Source: Branchiostoma floridae (taxonomy: Eukaryota > Chordata > Leptocardii > Amphioxiformes > Branchiostomatidae). Taken from it: a stretch of DNA of 64,000 nt. Of this stretch, positions 61,780 to 64,000 are shown one piece after another. The stretch is from assembly GCF_000003815.2 (NCBI RefSeq), contig NC_049983.1, forward strand, positions 8,577,598 through 8,641,597, written 5' to 3'. The stretch's first letter is position 1. Each line of letters opens with the position of its first letter. The notes under the pieces were generated by a model. That model searched no databases, had not been told where the DNA came from, and saw only the letters and a program-made list of their open reading frames with translations. Both the position numbers and the translations under genes were made by a program.

Positions 61780-62900
61780 CGCTTCAAACATGCCGTATGT
61801 TCAGCAGAAAAAAGCACCGTTTCATAAATCCTTTGAGACGGTATAAGCCAATAGATAAAACGGGGGTAGTACCCCCAAATTTGCTTAAGCTACGCGGATT
61901 CAAAGATTAAACATGTCGTATGTTCAACAGAAATACGCAACATTTCATATACGTCTTGGCAACATATAAGCTAAACAAGGTAGGTCTCCCCTAGTTCGCT
62001 TAAACTGCGCGGATTCAAAGATTAAATATGTCGTATGTTTTACAGAAATACGCAACATTTCATATACGTTTTGGCAGCATATAAGCTAAACGGGGGAGGT
62101 CTCCCCTAGTTCGCTTAAACTGCGCGGATTCAAAGATTAAACTTGTTGTATGTTTTACAGAAATACGCAACATTTCATATACGTCTTGACAACATAAAAG
62201 CTAAACGGGGGAGGTCTCCCCTAGTTCGCTTAAACTGTGCGGATTCAAATATTAAACATGTCGTATGTTCAACAGAAATACGCAACATTTCATATACGTC
62301 TTGGCAACATATAAGCTAAACAAGGTAGGTCTCCCCTAGTTCGCTTAAACTGCGCGGATTCAAAGATTAAACATGTCGTATGTTCAACAGAATTACGCAA
62401 CATTTCATATACGTTTTGGCAGCATATAAGCTAAACGGGGGAGGTCTCCCCTAGTTCGCTTAAACTGCGCGGATTCAAAGATTAAACTTGTATGTTTTAC
62501 AGAAATACCCAACATTTCATATACGTTTTGGCAGCATATAAGCTAAACGGGGGAGGTCTCCCCTAGTTCGCTTAAACTGTGCGGATTCAAATATTAAACA
62601 TGTCGTATGTTCAAAAGAAATACGCAACATTTCATATACGTTTTGGCAACATATAAGCTAAACGGGGGAGGTCTCCCCTAGTTCGCTTAAACTGCGCGGA
62701 TTCAAAAATTAAACATGTCGTATGTTCAAATGAAATACGCAACATTTCATATACGGCTTAGCAAATATATTAACGGGGGAGGTCTTCCCTTCTTTGCGTA
62801 AATGACGGTTCGAAATAAATTATATATATGGCATCCTTCGGTCAATATTGACCATGGTATACGCAACATCTCATATAACGTAAAATAGCGCATATAAGCT
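61780..62900 (+). repeat. 115-bp tandem array
   Basis: 'acatgtcgta'-type markers at 61911, 62026, 62141 and 62256 give an exact 115-bp spacing. Each unit contains 'aatacgcaacatttcatata', 'ggcaacatataagctaaac', 'gggggaggtctcccctagtt' and 'gcgcggattcaaa'. About eight good units, with diverged ones at both edges. The 'ggggaggtctcccc' core is an inverted repeat. Confidence 0.93.
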
Positions 62901-64000
62901 AACCGTGAGAGGTTCTCCCCTGTTCGAATTAAACCTTGCGCACAGAAAGTTTGAATACGTCAAATGCTTTCGGAATAGCTAAAAAACACAGAAGATTATT
63001 GTATTTGACTTTGTATTGTATTGTATTTGTATTTGCTGAGGTATAAACATAACATTTTGTACCAGAAAGCGCAATAATTTTCAGTTTTGACTGTTATAAA
63101 ACAGATGACGCAATGTTTTATCTAACACCAGACAAAGGCTTATTACATTTGACTTAGCCGCTTAACATGTATTTTGTAACAGATCTAGAGAAACGGTATT
63201 TGTCCGTTTTGACAGAAAATATTTTTGAGACATTTAAGTTGTCTCTTCGGCATACTAAAATACATGTAAAATTCACGTAAAGAAACACAACAGATTAAGT
63301 TAGATTTACAAACGCTGAAATCTTCCGTAAATACCAAATGTATGTTTCCGATGCCTTTAATAGATCTTAAAATCTGCTGAAATATTTCTCCGCCTTTAAG
63401 GGCTTTATACGTATCTCTGAAACTTTGCTTAAAAAGTTGTTTTCGTGCTGTGGGCGTAGTGGCATTTAGTACACCGCTTGTATCATGAACATGCATCGAA
63501 AACGTTATCCGCTGTATACGCCATTCATACGCCATTCATACGCCATACGTCATTTGCATAAATTATATTAGTTGATCATCTTTTCTGCCAAACAACAGAT
63601 GCACACAATCTATGTTAAGAAAGAAGGCTTTTATCAGAGAGGGATGTTATTTTTTTAAATTTTATTAAAACGTACAGATTCAACTTTAGATTTTCTAATG
63701 CAACCATGTCATAGGAATATCTTCATGAGATCACGTGAAAAGGTTTGAACCCCAAAAGGTCTATTTTTTGCCAACATGCAAAACTGCTTTACTTTTGATT
63801 AAGTACAACGTTTATGATTGACCCTTTAATAGTTTTTCATCTGACATGCCATGCCATAAGTGTAATGTGCATCATAAAAGGTGAAGTTCCAAGGTCATAT
63901 TGTAGGTCAAAGGTCATCAAAATGGTAAAAAATGTCTTTTTTGCACAAAAATCACAACATTCTACATTTTGTTGAGTTTAATTTAAAGAAAATGTTTGCA
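62901..64000. other. Gene-free right edge
   Basis: No exon recognised. A 116-codon minus-strand frame (63535-63185) has no domain. A short 'catacgccatt' triplication occurs near 63517-63545. Confidence 0.4.

Overview
The window looks like animal nuclear DNA, most likely from a cephalochordate (amphioxus, Branchiostoma). Genes have short exons and GT-AG introns. There is an intronless TRIM-NHL gene of a type known to be expanded in amphioxus, a tRNA-derived SINE, many degraded LINEs and a high load of small inverted-repeat elements. The species is inferred; no marker in the window fixes it.

Five protein-coding loci can be supported. (1) About 1.3-4.9 kb, + strand: the last three exons of a regucalcin (SMP-30) gene whose 5' part lies outside the window. 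(2) About 8.85-11.4 kb, - strand: a complete four-exon SAM-dependent methyltransferase (355 aa). (3) 23.2-25.4 kb, + strand: an intronless TRIM-NHL protein (RING, B-boxes, coiled coil, filamin, NHL repeats; 727 aa). (4) 39.8-46.6 kb, + strand: GTP cyclohydrolase I, complete over six exons (266 aa), with an additional diverged copy of exon 2 in its first intron. (5) 49.3-50.4 kb, - strand: an SLC35G/EamA-type transporter with one apparent frameshift. These genes share no pathway and look like ordinary independent animal genes.

Most of the rest is repetitive. Two arrays of one ~204-bp satellite (12.2-13.7 and 18.4-22.2 kb) enclose a 66-bp palindromic array (13.7-14.5 kb). The larger satellite array carries a ~2,045-bp higher-order duplication. 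Other tandem arrays are a 141-bp unit (59.9-60.6 kb), a 115-bp unit (61.8-62.9 kb), ~66-bp hairpin units (26.1-26.4 kb) and ~140-bp dispersed units. LINE relics occur at nine places; the largest (32.3-35.85 kb) retains endonuclease and reverse-transcriptase domains but has broken frames. The 50.9-61 kb region is a nest of DNA transposons: a TTAA-flanked piggyBac-like non-autonomous element inserted in a tandem array, a foldback element, and two inverted copies of a ~2.2-kb PIF/Harbinger-like element.

The most notable points are the duplicated GCH1 exon, the TTAA element with its inferred empty site, the higher-order satellite structure, and the growth of a 66-bp array from perfect 28-bp palindromes.
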